In this document: piece by piece, positions 16,501 to 27,382 of the stretch
Layout: each line of letters opens with the position of its first letter
How positions within the stretch are numbered: the stretch's first letter is position 1
DNA from: Liolophura sinensis
Lineage: Eukaryota; Mollusca; Polyplacophora; Chitonida; Chitonidae
Assembly (NCBI RefSeq): GCF_032854445.1
Contig: NC_088305.1
Coordinates: 27,366,628-27,430,627 of the forward strand
Direction: 5' to 3'
Length of the DNA stretch: 64,000 nucleotides
Translations under genes and position numbers: made by a program
The notes under the pieces: generated by a model
The model's input: only the letters and a program-made list of their open reading frames with translations
Database searches by the model: none
What the model was told of the DNA's origin: nothing

Positions 16501-19500
16501 ATCAATAGAGCTCCCATAATCAAGCCAAATCGGAGCCTTGTCATAGGTGAAATTTTAATTGGGTAGTTTCAAGTTTGAGCTCTTTAATGGCTAAATTTAG
16601 GTACAAAAAGCCCTACTGTATCATGTTTCTTGTCAAAAATGTTAGGCAACTGTTATTATTGATCACATTTACTAAAATATAGGCGTTCAGAAAAACTTTC
16701 ACAAAAGGTAATTTAGAGTACACAAACACATGGAGAAAATTGAGAAACTGAATGTTTTTGAAGTTCCTAACAGAAAAGAGGTGTCATTTGTTCCTCTGGA
16801 ACATGGCAAGATAATCGATAGGTAAACTAATGTCAACAAAGCTTGGCTGAGATTTTTCCTACGTCACAAAGAGTCTGAACTTGAAACTCCGCTATTCATT
16901 CACAATAAATAAATAAATAAATTAACAAATAACGGATACAGTGTCTGCGTCTTACTCTAGAAATCACATCTCGTATCTGCTTGTACTTCTCTGTGATGTC
17001 ACCAGCCTCTGTTAATGGAGCGTCATAGTCGTAGCTCGTGATGTGGGACTGTATCGGAGAGTAATTGGCACCTAGAGAGAGGAGAGAGTCAAGGACTGTA
17101 TCGGACAGTAATTGGCACCTAGAGAGAGGAGAGAGTCAAGGACTGTATCGGAGAGTAATTGGCACCTAGAGAGAGGAGAGAGTCAAGGACTGTATCGGAG
17201 TGTAATTGGCACCTAGAGAGAGGAGAGAGTCAAGGACTGTATCGGAGAGTAATTGGCACCTAGAGAGAGGAGAGAGTCAAGGACTGTATCGGAGAGTAAT
17301 TGGCACCTAGAGAGAGGAGAGAGTCAAGGACTGTATCGGAAAGTAATTGGCACCTAGAGAGAGGAGAGAGTCAAGGACTGTATCGGACAGTAATTGGCAC
17401 CTAGAGAGAGGAGAGAGTCAAGGACTGTATCGGAGAGTAATTGGCACCTAGAGAGAGGAGCGAGTCAAGGACTGTATCGGAGAGTAAATGGCACCTAGAG
17501 AGAGGAGCGAGTCAAGGACTGTATCGGAGAGTAATTGGCACCTAGAGAGAGGAGAGAGTCAAGGACTGTATCGGAGAGTAATTGGCACCTAGAGAGAGGA
17601 GAGAGTCAAGGACTGTATCGGAGAGTAATTGGCACCTAGAGAGAGGAGAGAGTCAAGGACTGTAACGGAGAGTAATTGGCACCTAGAGAGAGGAGAGAGT
17701 CAAGGACTGTATCGGAGAGTAATTGGCACCTAGAGAGAGGAGAGAGTCAAGATTTGCACAGTTACCTACTGCACATAACCCTGCATGGGGATGTAGGTTC
17801 AATACCAACATGGGTCACGATAAAGAATTCAAAACTTAGTGTGCATACAATGAAAGAAATGTCCAATTATTAGATTACCAAAATGCTGCGTTTAAGCTTC
17901 CAACAAATTCTCTACATACATCGAGCATGTACCAATAAAATGCTCGAGAGTCCAGATGCACGTCAATGTTAACAGACGTAAGGTCATGTATGTCTAATTC
18001 GTGAACCTTTTCAACCTCCTCTGCAACCAATGTTTTGAAACATTCTCAGAGAACAATGGAGTAAGGGGAAATAATTTTCAATAGCCTCATGAAGCATCTT
18101 CAGTCACACAAACAAATAATTTTTAGTGTCATTTTCATTATAACTGTATGCAAAAATTCCACTGCTAAAAAAAGAGCTTTAGTGTTTGAAAAGGTTGAAG
18201 ATTTACAGTACATACAATTCCAGAAACACCTACCATTTGTGTAGCCAAAATTAGTGCCACCATGGTACATATATCTGAAAGACAAAAATTGACTATACTG
18301 AAAATTCAATTTCGATTTTTGGTCACATTTTTTTTGAATTTATAATTCAACATTTTGAAGTTGTAAAGTTGTAGAAGATAAAAACAATCAGACCTTCTCT
18401 CCAGCTCATCTAAAGCATTGTTCTCAGTATCTGCCAATCAAACGTTTATGTCACCACCTACATGTTGACATCAGCTTCAGCCTTCAACACCACTTACATG
18501 TTGACATCAGCTTCAGCCTTCAACACCACCTACATGTTGACATTAGCCTCACCCATGACAACCACTTACATGTTGACACCAGCCTCACCTTTGTCACCAC
18601 CTACATGCTGACATCAGCTTCAGCCTTCAACACCACCTACATGTTGACATTAGCCTCACCCATGACAACCACTTACATGTTGACACCAGCCTCACCTTTG
18701 TCACCACCTACATGCTGACATCAGCTTCAGCCTTCAACACCACCTACATGTTGACATTGGCCTCAGCCTTGACAACCACTTACATGTTGACACCAGCCTC
18801 ACCTTCGTCACCACCTACATGATGACATCAGCTTCAGCCTTCAACACCACCTACATGTTGACATTGGCCTCAGCCTTGACAACCACTTACATGTTGACAC
18901 CAGCCTCACCTTCGTCACCACCTACATGATGACATCAGCTTCAGCCTTCAACACCACTTACATGTTGACATTGGCCTCCGCTTGTAACATCAGATCCAAA
19001 GAATAGGCAAACGCGGAGCCGTTGACTCGGGCAAACTCTTGACCCCAGTGGTCAAGCCAGCCTGCATAAAACTCTGAGCACACCTGAAAAAAGGTTATTA
19101 AATGGTTCAGACATTAGTTTCAAAATCTGTGTTTCTGGCAGGGGCCAGAAGGTGATAAATAAGATGAAGTTAAATGACCTGAAATGCTGATTTTTTACAA
19201 ATTCCTAAAGTTTAAGGTATTACAGGGGACTGAAACTATCAGAATTGTAATCGTAATGGTTCGACATATTCTGATTACTTTTCCAGAAAGAATTTCTGAC
19301 TTTATTTTCATTTCTTTTTTAATGGTAAAATCTTATTCAAGGTCTAAGGTTTAAATGTGTTTTCTTTTCACCTCAACGACTGAAGTGTTTGCTAACGAAT
19401 AGCTTATATCAGCTATGACATCACTGCAAAAATATCAATTATATTTTTTAAAAACTTTCACAAAAACCTTTTGAAGGTCAAGTGCTAGTATTGTATTTAA

Positions 19501-22500
19501 GAAATAAAGGGTTGTATTTTTTGCAGTAAAATGCCTGAGATATATGTATGCCGAAAATATATACATGTACAGGAATGGCCACTTTTCTGGCTATATCTCA
19601 GGCATTTTAATACGACTAAAAGCAAACATTTGTTTCTATTTTAACACACCCAAATTTCACCAAATTTTAATCATTCGTTGTATCTTGAATCCGTTCGTTT
19701 ACAAAACCACCAACTCTGTACCTTTTTATACTTACCAAAGGCCCTTTTGGTTCAAACTTCCTTTGACTGATTTTAAAAACACCAGCAGGGTTTACTGTCC
19801 AACAAGAGAAAGAAAAAGACTGTATAAAAGAACACTTTTGATCAAATGCATATATGAATGGATAAATCATAACATATAAACCTTACAAATCATACTAGCA
19901 CCTTTTTACATTTGTGATGTTACGTAAACAAGATATTGCATTTCAAATTTAGCTTGAGATTTTAAAAAAATTAAGCACTGCCATATCTGTATTATCAGTT
20001 TTAATCAATCATGTACTAATCAATTACCATTTCATATAACAGGAACGAAACTGTTTCCCCTGATGTCATGCAAAACCTGTTTGGCCCGTAGTCACATGCG
20101 CATGGCTGTGGTATGCGCGATGCAGTATTGTGCTTCCAGTTACTCTAACATGGTGTATCATATGGCCTCATACTCAATTCATGATTATAAGTCGATTTAT
20201 GCAATTACCACGAAAAATTGTCGTCTCTGTTCAGGCCTCTTAATGTTTCCACCCTTTACTTTCAAATTTCGATGGAGAATTTCTGCTCAATTTAATTTTG
20301 AAAAAACAACAGTGCATTACACTGAAAACCCCTCGACCATAGGTCAAAATGTTTTCAAGGAAATGGATGGATGGGCTGTTCAACTGATGGAGTGTTTGCT
20401 GGGAAATGATAGATGAATGAACAGACATATTGTCTCAGTCTGATTGTTCGGGCGATTGGTCAAGGAACACTAAAATTGATTTTTTTTTTTTTTTTTTTTT
20501 GATTGGTGTTTTACGCCATACTCAAGAATATTTCACTTATACGACGGCGGCCAGCATTATGGTGGGTGGAAACCGGGCAGAGCCCGGGGGAAACCCACGA
20601 CCATCCGCAGGTTGCTGGCAGACCTTCTCACGTACGGCCGCCAGCATGAGCTGCACTAAAATTGAACAGGGCTCAGCTACATTCCTACATGTAGGTTATA
20701 TGTTATGTTTGTTAAGTTATATTTGGTTACAAATTTCAACAGACGTCATGGTAAGATTAATGCCTTTCATACAATTTAACTTTAATGGCACCAAAGACCT
20801 TGAAAAAATGAGGTCAAGGTCACTGAAACTCTATACGCTTTTTCCTCATGACACATTGCAGATGTGGTGTAAGTTTGGTGAACTTCGAATAACTGATCAG
20901 GAGACATCGGGTAAACAAGAAAAAATGGATGCCCGACTACCAATACCGGCCGAGGGGTGAAAAAAAAAATGTTAATTTCATCAAGTTCATTTGAAATGTG
21001 ATTTACACCCAAATCAATGTGAATTTTACTTCAATGGAAAAATGTCAGTTACGTAGGTTGAAATACTGAGGGCAAACACTCAGTATTGCTTCCATGTGGA
21101 AGTATATACCTGCCTACTTACATGAGATGCCGAAGTCCACTGTGGCGTAAAGCCCTTGCAGTGTTCCGCATTTTAAGTACGACACTCCAGCCCCATCTGT
21201 CGTGAATAAGACAATGTTGTCACCAAGGAGAGCCCGGAATTTCTTCTCTAGGTATCTCAAATAGTCATAGTCACAGGCGAAATAACTGCCATACTCATTT
21301 TCAACCTGGTGAAGAACAAGAAAACATAAAATAGTACAGCCTCATTTATGACATGATTAGGCAAATGCTAGAAGAGGTCAAGTTTTGGGTGGTGGTGCTT
21401 GGCAGGAGGCGAGATTGTCTTTTTTTTTAACTTAAGAAACAATATTTATTTATTTACTTATTTGACTGGAGCTTTAGGACATACCCCCCCGGGTACTCAA
21501 GAATATTTCACTTACGAGTCAACCGCAGTATTACGGTGAGAGAAAAACTGGCAGAAGGACAAGAATTAGGAGGAAGTTGATACAAAGTATATAGGCCTAT
21601 GTATGTATGCTTGAGGTTTACTGTCATACTTAACAATTTTTCAGTCATATGATGATGAGGAGTCATTAGGTGTGCGTACATAAACTGTTGTGTTCCTGTG
21701 GCAAGGTGAGTCCATGGTGTCAATGTGCTGCCGCCACTGAAGTATCATGCCTAAGACACCAGACATGACACCCCAAACCAGTCTCATTATACTTGACAGC
21801 GGGTTAACCAGTTCTATTTCCTTGCTCTAACGTCTGAGTGCTGAGCGAGACAGCAACATGCACCGTATTTGAATTCTTTCGTATGACCCGACCAGATTGA
21901 TACAAAGTAAACAGCATCACCATCAGGACATTAAAAGACTTCTGTAATTTTCTACCCTGTGTAACCACGGTTTGCTATAATTACCTGTACAGTGATGATG
22001 GGCCCTCCGTTACTGTACAGGTAAGGGCGGACAATGGGTAACAAGACATTCAGCCATCTGTCTACAGCCGCAATATAGTCTGCAGATAGAAAATATGAAG
22101 GAAAATATATGTCCACATTAAGCAAAGTAACTTTTTTTTACCATTACCGTTTCTTGATTTCATATTTTATAAAGAACAAGATAAACCTGACCCCCAACAG
22201 TGAAGAAGCTACATGTAAGAGCTGTAAATCACCCTCATCAATCTACCAGTCAACTAAGCAAAAGCAATTACATGAAAGTGTCAAATATAAGAATCATATC
22301 TAAGTGTCAAATTTCAGCATCATTAAAGTGTACGAACTAAGTTTCAAATCTAAACACTGCATCGAGTCAAATCTATTAAGCAGGATATCAAGGTGTCAAA
22401 TCTTAAGCATATTGTATCAAAGTGTCAATCTAAGCATATCATATTAAAACTTCAAATGTATGAGTCCAAGCTAGGCCTCTAATCAAAGTGTTCAATCTAA

Positions 22501-25500
22501 GCACAAAATCAAAGTGCCAAATCAAAGCAGCATGTCAAAGAGTGAAATGTAAATGTAAATGTAAGTATCATAACAAATCATGAAATCTAAGCATCATGTC
22601 AAAGTGCCAAATCTAAGTAACAATCAAAATGTCAAATTTAAACATCATATCAATGTGTTAAATTTAAGTATAATATTACAGTGTCAAATATAAGCATAAC
22701 ATTAAAGTGTCAAATCTAAGCAGTATGTTAAAGTGTCAAACCTAAGCAATATATCAAAATTTCAAATTAAAGCCTTAAATCAAAGTGCAAAACAACATAA
22801 AAACAACAAAAGCATACACATACATAGTAGTTAAGTTAATAAGAGTATGATGAGAGTCATGCAAAAGAGAAGCTATCACTTTCAATGTGACCCAACTGAA
22901 CTCACCTCGGTCCATTGTCCTTACAACCATATTAGGCGAATCCTTCAACAGCCAAGCAGGCAGGCCACCCTGAACAAGGAATTATACTCATTGGGTTTAT
23001 GCTGTAGGGTTTGTTCTGTATGGTTTATGCTGTATCCTGTGTCAAAGATCTACATGTAGTTTTTCAGCACTGAACAATGTCCTCCAATGTTCTCAGTTTA
23101 TGGACTGAATATACTAGTCTGTCTTTTTATAAATTAATTATCTCAGTATTCAAAATGGTAAATTACAAAATCCTCTTTGGCTAAAATCTTAGGTCATGTC
23201 CTGTTCTTGAAATACATGTAATCCACTTTGAAATTCTGTCTGGAAAAAAATGTAACTGACTTCAACGTTGCACAATTCAGTTCTCGATTTACAAAGTCTT
23301 AACTTTATTTATTTATTTATTTATTTATTTATCTGATAGGTGTTGTACACCATACACAAGAATATTCCGCTTATACGATAGCTCCCAGCATTACAATGAG
23401 AGGACACCAAGCAAAGCTTGGGGGAAACCCCTATAAACTGCTTAAAATATCCTAGCTTTACAATATCAATGATTTATATCATAATCTTACAACATCAACA
23501 CTAAACATCAGCATTCTCTGCACAGTGGGTTCCACACCTGTCATTGTTGGTATGATCACTACAGGCTATTTAATTTTCAGATTGACCACTGGGGCTTCCA
23601 GAAAAGTGTACTTTAATTTTTAGTCCCTGAAAAGGAAGGCTGAAAATGTTTTTTTTTTCGTACTGTTATATATTATTACCTGTCCTAAACTGCGTATTAG
23701 GAAATAAACACACACCGTTTCATGTATAACTGAACAACGTACAAGGCCGAGCATTACAAAAATAACAGTTAAGTGTTAAGCCAGGATTATAAATATGTTC
23801 TCTACGAGTAACTTAACTGACCCTCCAAGATAAAACACTAGTTTACAATGCAGTATTTTATTTGGTTTCAGATAGAACCTTTCTTTCCGTCCTCTCAATA
23901 TTAATTTCTATAAAATCTTAATCTAAAAACCACTGATGACTTTGCCTATTTTAAATGATAGAGTTGTATTACAGCCAACAAAGAGTCTATTTAAGGATAG
24001 CATTATATTATAGCTTTACCTTTAATAATAATAAGAAGTTTTTAAGCTTAAAAGGATAACAGCAAAACAACGTCCAAGCTTATTAAAGCATAATGACTCC
24101 TAATTTTTAACTCCTAATTTTACAAAAATAACAACTTACAATGCCCTAGGTTTTAATACCACAGCAACTTACAAAATCCCACTCAGCACAAATGTATGGT
24201 CCTGGCCTGAGAATGACAACCAGGCCTACATCTTGAGCAATTTGGAGAAACTGCTCAAGATTTCTTTTTCCAGTAAAGTCATAATTCCCTGGAGTCAGCT
24301 CATGGAAATTCCAGGGCACATACCTGAAATTGAAAGTACAAAAGCCCATCGAAAAACTGATGTGGATTTTATTGTGAGAACTAATTTTGAAAACATAATC
24401 TCCTTGGTGGGGCCTCGGTGGCTCAGTTGGTTAGAGCGCTAACGCAGCATAATGACCCAGGAGTCACTCACCAATGCAGTCACTGTGAGTTCAAGTCCAG
24501 CTCATGCTGGCTTCCTCTCCGGCCATACGTGGGAAGGTCTCCCAGCAAACCTGCAGATGGTCGTGGGTTTCCCCCGGGCCCTGCTCAGTTTCCTCCCACC
24601 ATAATGCTGGCTGCTGTCGTACAAGTGAAATATTCTTGTGCAAAACACCAACAAAATAAATAAAAAAATAATCTCATTGGTCAAGGGCTTGTGTCAACAG
24701 CAAGTCCACCACTTTCTGCATGTTTCGCCAGTCAATTCAAGAGGATGCATGAAGCAAAAATTATACTGAACACTACCTAGTACTATTAAAAACACAAAAA
24801 AGGAAGGCTGACATGGAATAGTTTCCACAATATATCAAGATTTGCCTATTAATTACATGCATCTATTCTCAAATTTTTCGGTGCTATTTGGGGTTACAAC
24901 TTGGAGCTTAAAATAATGCTATAGCTCAGAGTATAGTTGCTTTTGATTTCAAGTTGATACATGTGTTTTGGCATAGTTTACCTACATGCAAATGATGGTG
25001 TTCAGTGTCGGGGGTAGAGCCCAGTATATTTTTTTAATTTATTTATTTGACTGATGTTTGATGCCATGATCAAAGAAGTTTTCACTTATACAATGGTGGT
25101 ACCTGGGATATTTATTTATTTACTTATTTGATTGCTGTTTTAATGCCATGATCGAGAATTTTTGACTTAAATATGATGGTGCTCAGGTTCGCCATTCATG
25201 GGTGAATCACCCGCATTTTCAACGTACATGACAAACCTCCCAACTTTAAGCTGAAGTTCAGACAGCAAGAGCAGGATTTGAACACCTGATCTCGTTGGTA
25301 AAGGGTCAGGTACAGCAAACCCTGAATAAATCATTCATGTAAAAAATGCCAGGTCACTTAGATGCTTTAGTACCACAGCCCTGAGAACAGAGGAGACCTA
25401 GGAAGCTCAAAAATGACCTGTCTGAGATTGGGGTTGAACCAAACCTGGTGTCTCCGTCAGGCAATTCAACCACCACTTCAATGCTGACCATTTCTATGGC

Positions 25501-26755
25501 TTAATTGTTAGAGTGTTAACCTCCAAGGCATGAGACCTGGGATAAAACCTTGGTTGGGTCATACCAAAAGCTTTAAAGAGTGGTACTTGTTGATGCCTTG
25601 CTTGACGCACAGCACCACGAGTTTAGAGCAAGGAAACAGGAATTTTTGGCCCAGTGTCAGTATAATGTGACCGGGTGGGGTGTCATGTCTGGTGTCTTTG
25701 GTATGATACTTCAGCACAAGCAGCATTTTGCCAGCTTGGACTCACCCTGCCATAAGAGGACACAGTGTATGTACACATACCTACTGACTCTTTGTCATCA
25801 TATGAACAAAAAATATTTCAGTACGAAGTAAAACTCCACGCATATACACAAAAAACTGCAAAAATTCACAAGCAAAATAAATGTGCTAGCAATACTTACA
25901 CTTGTACCGCATTGAGTCCACCCGCATACATCTTCTCCAGTCTGTCTCTCCAGTAGATCGGCGGTACACGGCTGTAGTGGATACTGCCAGAAATGTAGCG
26001 GAAAGGTTTGCCATCCTTGAGGAAGGTATCGTTATCATAATCTATTACAAAGGATCTCTCCCCTTCGACCTATAATATAAATTGCAATTTGTTCAAATCA
26101 ATGGTCACCTTACTTTAAAACAAAAAAGTGTTATTATAAAATTCTATTTTATATTTAATACTATTTTTAAACCTATGTATTATCGCCACCAATGAAATCC
26201 CTCTGAGTTCAAGTCCAGCTAACGCTGACTTCCTCTCTCTCTTACTGTATGTGGGAAGGTCTATCAACATCCCGCGGATGGTCATGAGTTTCCTGCAGGC
26301 TCTGCCCAGTCACATCCCACCAGCTATAGATTCCAATCATTTCTAACACTGCCAGCTTAAATACAATTTTGACAGGTGAGTTTTGTCATGTTTTGAAGTC
26401 CTGTTCTACACATCATAAAACTTTCTGGTGTTGTGAAATTGTGACTGACAGCGCACGGTGTCCAAGATCATATTGTGACTCGCAATAAACAAAATTTTGT
26501 TTTTACAACACAACTTGTAAACGCAAACGGGCCGTGTTGTAGTTGTTGCAAAGTGCCGCTGCTCTTGGATAGGCTGGATATGCAGTCATTATTTGTTCCT
26601 TCACACTAAAAAACTACATCCACATTATCAGGAGCAGTGGCAAAATCACAGTAAGATGCTTCAAACTAATGCAAAATGCAAACCTTAAGTGCTGACACTG
26701 CCAAGATAACTAAAATCAGAAAGCCAACTGTTCCCGAAAAGCTTTCAATCGCCAT
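10519..26755 (-). CDS. GLB1: Acid beta-galactosidase (GH35), 17 exons, complete
   Basis: Lysosomal exo-glycosidase that removes terminal beta-galactose from gangliosides, glycoproteins and keratan sulfate. Exons 5'->3': 26755-26684, 26069-25900, 24323-24173, 22969-22906, 22079-21985, 21305-21122, 19794-19736, 19083-18962, 18274-18234, 17071-16956, 15843-15769, 15275-15180, 14430-14326, 13504-13370, 12692-12586, 11908-11770, 10794-10519. All junctions are GT-AG with matching phase; the sum is 2007 nt (668 aa; human GLB1 is 677). Seen: signal peptide core [13 protein letters not shown] (residues 11-23); [19 protein letters not shown]; acid/base Glu188 in ENEYG (exon 6); nucleophile Glu269 in SEFYAGW (exon 8); [33 protein letters not shown]; and the C-terminal beta-domain [15 protein letters not shown]. 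The start context is AAAATGG. Exons 8 and 10 abut minisatellites built from their own splice junctions. Exon 7 is small and more diverged; its phase and the following EPKGPL support it. Confidence 0.94.
11389..11665. repeat. 31-bp minisatellite, about 9 copies
   Basis: In the last GLB1 intron. The unit contains GCTGTATGGGCATTGCTTGC followed by TGATTGCTTAA. Copies differ by single bases and the last ones drift (TTTCA for TTTAA). It is about 105 bp from the exon 16 donor and does not include it. Confidence 0.9.
12087..12273 (-). mobile_element. SINE family A, 3'-truncated and diverged
   Basis: In a GLB1 intron. The + strand shows the distal body TGGCCAGGTGGGAGGAAATC, then the CAGATTGCTGGTAGACCTTC block, and ends in the complement of the head (CCTCGGCCACGGATGCTCGC). 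The A/T-rich tail region is degenerate. Confidence 0.75.
12808..12995 (-). mobile_element. SINE family A, internally deleted
   Basis: GLB1 intron. The tail and GACTGATGTTTTACGCC are present. The middle body is deleted so that the tail-proximal part joins CCAGGGGGAAACGCATGG. The B-box region remains (+ strand ATGAACTCACAGTGATCAC). Confidence 0.75.
13045..13252 (+). repeat. Unnamed dispersed repeat, copy 1
   Basis: About 200 bp in a GLB1 intron with a same-orientation relative at 23551-23731. Shared blocks: CAGATTGACCGCTGGG (copy 2 CAGATTGACCACTGGG), GAAAACTGTACTTTAA, TACTGTTATACATTATTACC, GAAATAAACAC and TTTCATGTAT. This copy has a C-rich insertion near 13127-13145. Not a SINE A or B. Confidence 0.7.
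13590..13826 (-). mobile_element. tRNA-derived SINE (family A)
   Basis: Near full length in a GLB1 intron. + strand: TTTATTTATTTGATTGGTGT, TTACGCCGTACTC, AGCATTATGGTGGGAGGAAA, then TTTGAACTCACAGCGACCAC and a decayed head. Confidence 0.85.
15935..16072 (+). mobile_element. SINE family A, 5'-truncated
   Basis: 3' half only (CAACCTGCAGATGGTCG... GCCGTAAAACACCAATCAAA plus TAAA tail), in a GLB1 intron and antisense to the gene. No tRNA-like head. Confidence 0.8.
17049..17756 (-). repeat. 47-bp minisatellite carrying the GLB1 exon 10 acceptor, ~15 copies
   Basis: Tandem array that begins inside GLB1 exon 10 (acceptor at 17072-17073) and runs up-intron. Each unit on the minus strand contains a pyrimidine tract, a TCTCTCTAG acceptor, then the first exon bases GTGCCAATTACTCTCCGATA. 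Copies are nearly identical. Roughly 15 equivalent 3' splice sites thus precede one exon. Only the last gives the correct protein: reading through one unit in the exon frame ends at the TAG of the next acceptor. Confidence 0.92.
18452..18979 (-). repeat. 36-bp minisatellite carrying the GLB1 exon 8 donor
   Basis: Units of 36 bp in a 108-bp higher-order pattern. On the minus strand each includes a version of the exon 8 end (GAGGCCAATGTCAACAT) followed by GTAAGTGGT or GTAGGTGGT. The first unit is the real exon edge (exon 8 is 18962-19083) and the array extends into the intron. Missing the real donor gives ATG TAA, an immediate stop. Confidence 0.9.
19528..19607. repeat. Perfect 16-bp inverted repeat
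   Basis: AAATGCCTGAGATATA at about 19528-19543 and its exact complement at about 19592-19607, 48 bp apart, in GLB1 intron 7. Could be a small hairpin or the ends of a tiny MITE. Confidence 0.6.
20468..20665 (-). mobile_element. Young 5'-truncated SINE (family A) with 12-bp target duplication
   Basis: Flanked by the direct repeat CACTAAAATTGA (20468-20479 and 20654-20665). Between them lie a pure T19-type tract (poly-A on the minus strand) and a little-diverged family A 3' body that stops before the tRNA head. A textbook target-primed insertion. Confidence 0.92.
21446..21556 (-). mobile_element. SINE family A fragment
   Basis: Tail and distal body only, with an inserted C-rich block (ATACCCCCCCGGG) inside the TTACGCC/TACTC junction. 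GLB1 intron. Confidence 0.65.
22275..22785. repeat. Degenerate ~23-bp repeat
   Basis: About 20 poorly conserved copies of a unit like AAGTGTCAAATCTAAGCAT in a GLB1 intron. Period and sequence have drifted, suggesting an old array. Confidence 0.7.
23303..23431 (-). mobile_element. SINE family A fragment
   Basis: (TTTA)7-type tail on the + strand, then GATAGGTGTTGTACACC... GCTTGGGGGAAACCCC; head missing. GLB1 intron. Confidence 0.75.
23551..23731 (+). repeat. Unnamed dispersed repeat, copy 2
   Basis: Partner of 13045-13252, same orientation, 10 kb away within GLB1. Lacks the C-rich insertion of copy 1. Confidence 0.7.
24395..24681 (+). mobile_element. Full-length SINE (family A) with target duplication
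   Basis: Element at 24409-24667 between near-identical direct repeats ATAATCTCCTTGGT (24395-24408) and ATAATCTCATTGGT (24668-24681). It contains GGGGCCTCGGTGGCTCAGTT (A-box region), GTGAGTTCAAGTCCAGCTC (B-box region), the body, and a tail of AAATAAATAAAAAA. A good reference copy for the family. GLB1 intron 2, antisense. Confidence 0.93.
25035..25325 (-). mobile_element. Two nested/adjacent SINE-like fragments with a different head
   Basis: Two tails in a row (TTTATTTGACTGATGTTTGA at about 25042 and TTTATTTACTTATTTGATTG at about 25114). The second body is unlike family A and ends with GCAGGATTTGAACACCTGAT, the complement of a tRNA B-box-like stretch. Probably a third, related SINE type. Confidence 0.6.
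25494..25765 (+). mobile_element. tRNA-headed SINE (family B), copy 1
   Basis: Head TGGCTTAATTGTTAGAGTGT, then GATAAAACCTTGGTTGGGTC, followed by a body shared with 44183-44500 and 55756-56065: GGTACTTGTTGATGCC, GAGCAAGGAAACAGG, CCAGTGTCAGTATAATGTGA and GGGGTGTCATGTCTGGTGTC. No A-rich tail. GLB1 intron 2. Confidence 0.8.
26190..26322 (+). mobile_element. SINE family A fragment
   Basis: From the B-box region (CTGAGTTCAAGTCCAGC) to GTCACATCCCACC; both ends missing. GLB1 intron 1. Confidence 0.7.
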
Positions 26756-26785
26756 TTTGTACCGCCTTCAGTCACACGAGCACAA

Positions 26786-26795
26786 GTCACATGAC
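26786..26795. promoter_or_regulatory. CLEAR-like E-box upstream of GLB1
   Basis: GTCACATGAC, 31 bp before the GLB1 ATG on the minus strand. It differs at one base from the palindromic CLEAR consensus GTCACGTGAC bound by TFEB/MITF factors at lysosomal genes in vertebrates. Position and gene class fit, but a single 10-mer is weak evidence. Confidence 0.4.
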
Positions 26796-27309
26796 ATATT
26801 CTTACAGGAGGTACCCTGCGGTGTATTTCAACGGTCGTAAAAACAGCCATAAATTATTGGTTCTCGCGTGCTTGGTGTCTCTACACCTGCGCATAAACGA
26901 AGCAAATTATTGCTCAGCTGTGTATTTATATTTCTAATTTACATTAGTTATATGAAAGCTTTGGTCACTTTTTAGATGTAGAAACTACCTTCAACGTCGG
27001 AGAATGCTGAAGTTACGATAAGTAATAGGAAAATACAGTAATATCGTTTTTGTTCAAATTGTGAAAAAATTGATCTGATTATCAGACTGAGAATTCTTTT
27101 TGAAATGTTTCATGCCCCGGTATTTTTAGCTCATATTCTTAACAGTATTTATCTTTTCAAAGGACTGTTTTGAAACATGTCCAGTTTTATCTAGTCAGGC
27201 CATGGAGGTAAATATGGACCTGTTTGGTCAGACTGTGTGTATTCTAAAATCATGTGCAATGTTTTGTTATGAACTTTTGTTACATTTGTCAGTTTGATTT
27301 TTAAACAAT

Positions 27310-27382
27310 TTTGGCCGTATCTCGCTATGGTATGACTGAAATATTGCCGATGTGGCGTTAAACCAAAACCGTTCATTCATTC
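27310..27382 (+). repeat. Fragment resembling a mollusc repeat 3' tail
   Basis: TGACTGAAATATTGCCGATG then TGGCGTTAAACC and CATTCATTC. This resembles the 'ATTGCTG..GGCGTTAAA..CACTCA' 3' ends common in molluscan SINE-like repeats. Recognition is from memory of style, so low confidence. Confidence 0.4.

Noticed and set aside
20430-20960. 176-aa plus-strand open frame in GLB1 intron 6
   Set aside because: Runs across a SINE and its T tract; no recognisable protein.
24409-24667. Functional tRNA gene (A and B boxes present)
   Set aside because: The tRNA-like part is followed by a SINE body and A-rich tail and is flanked by target duplications; no clean cloverleaf is apparent.
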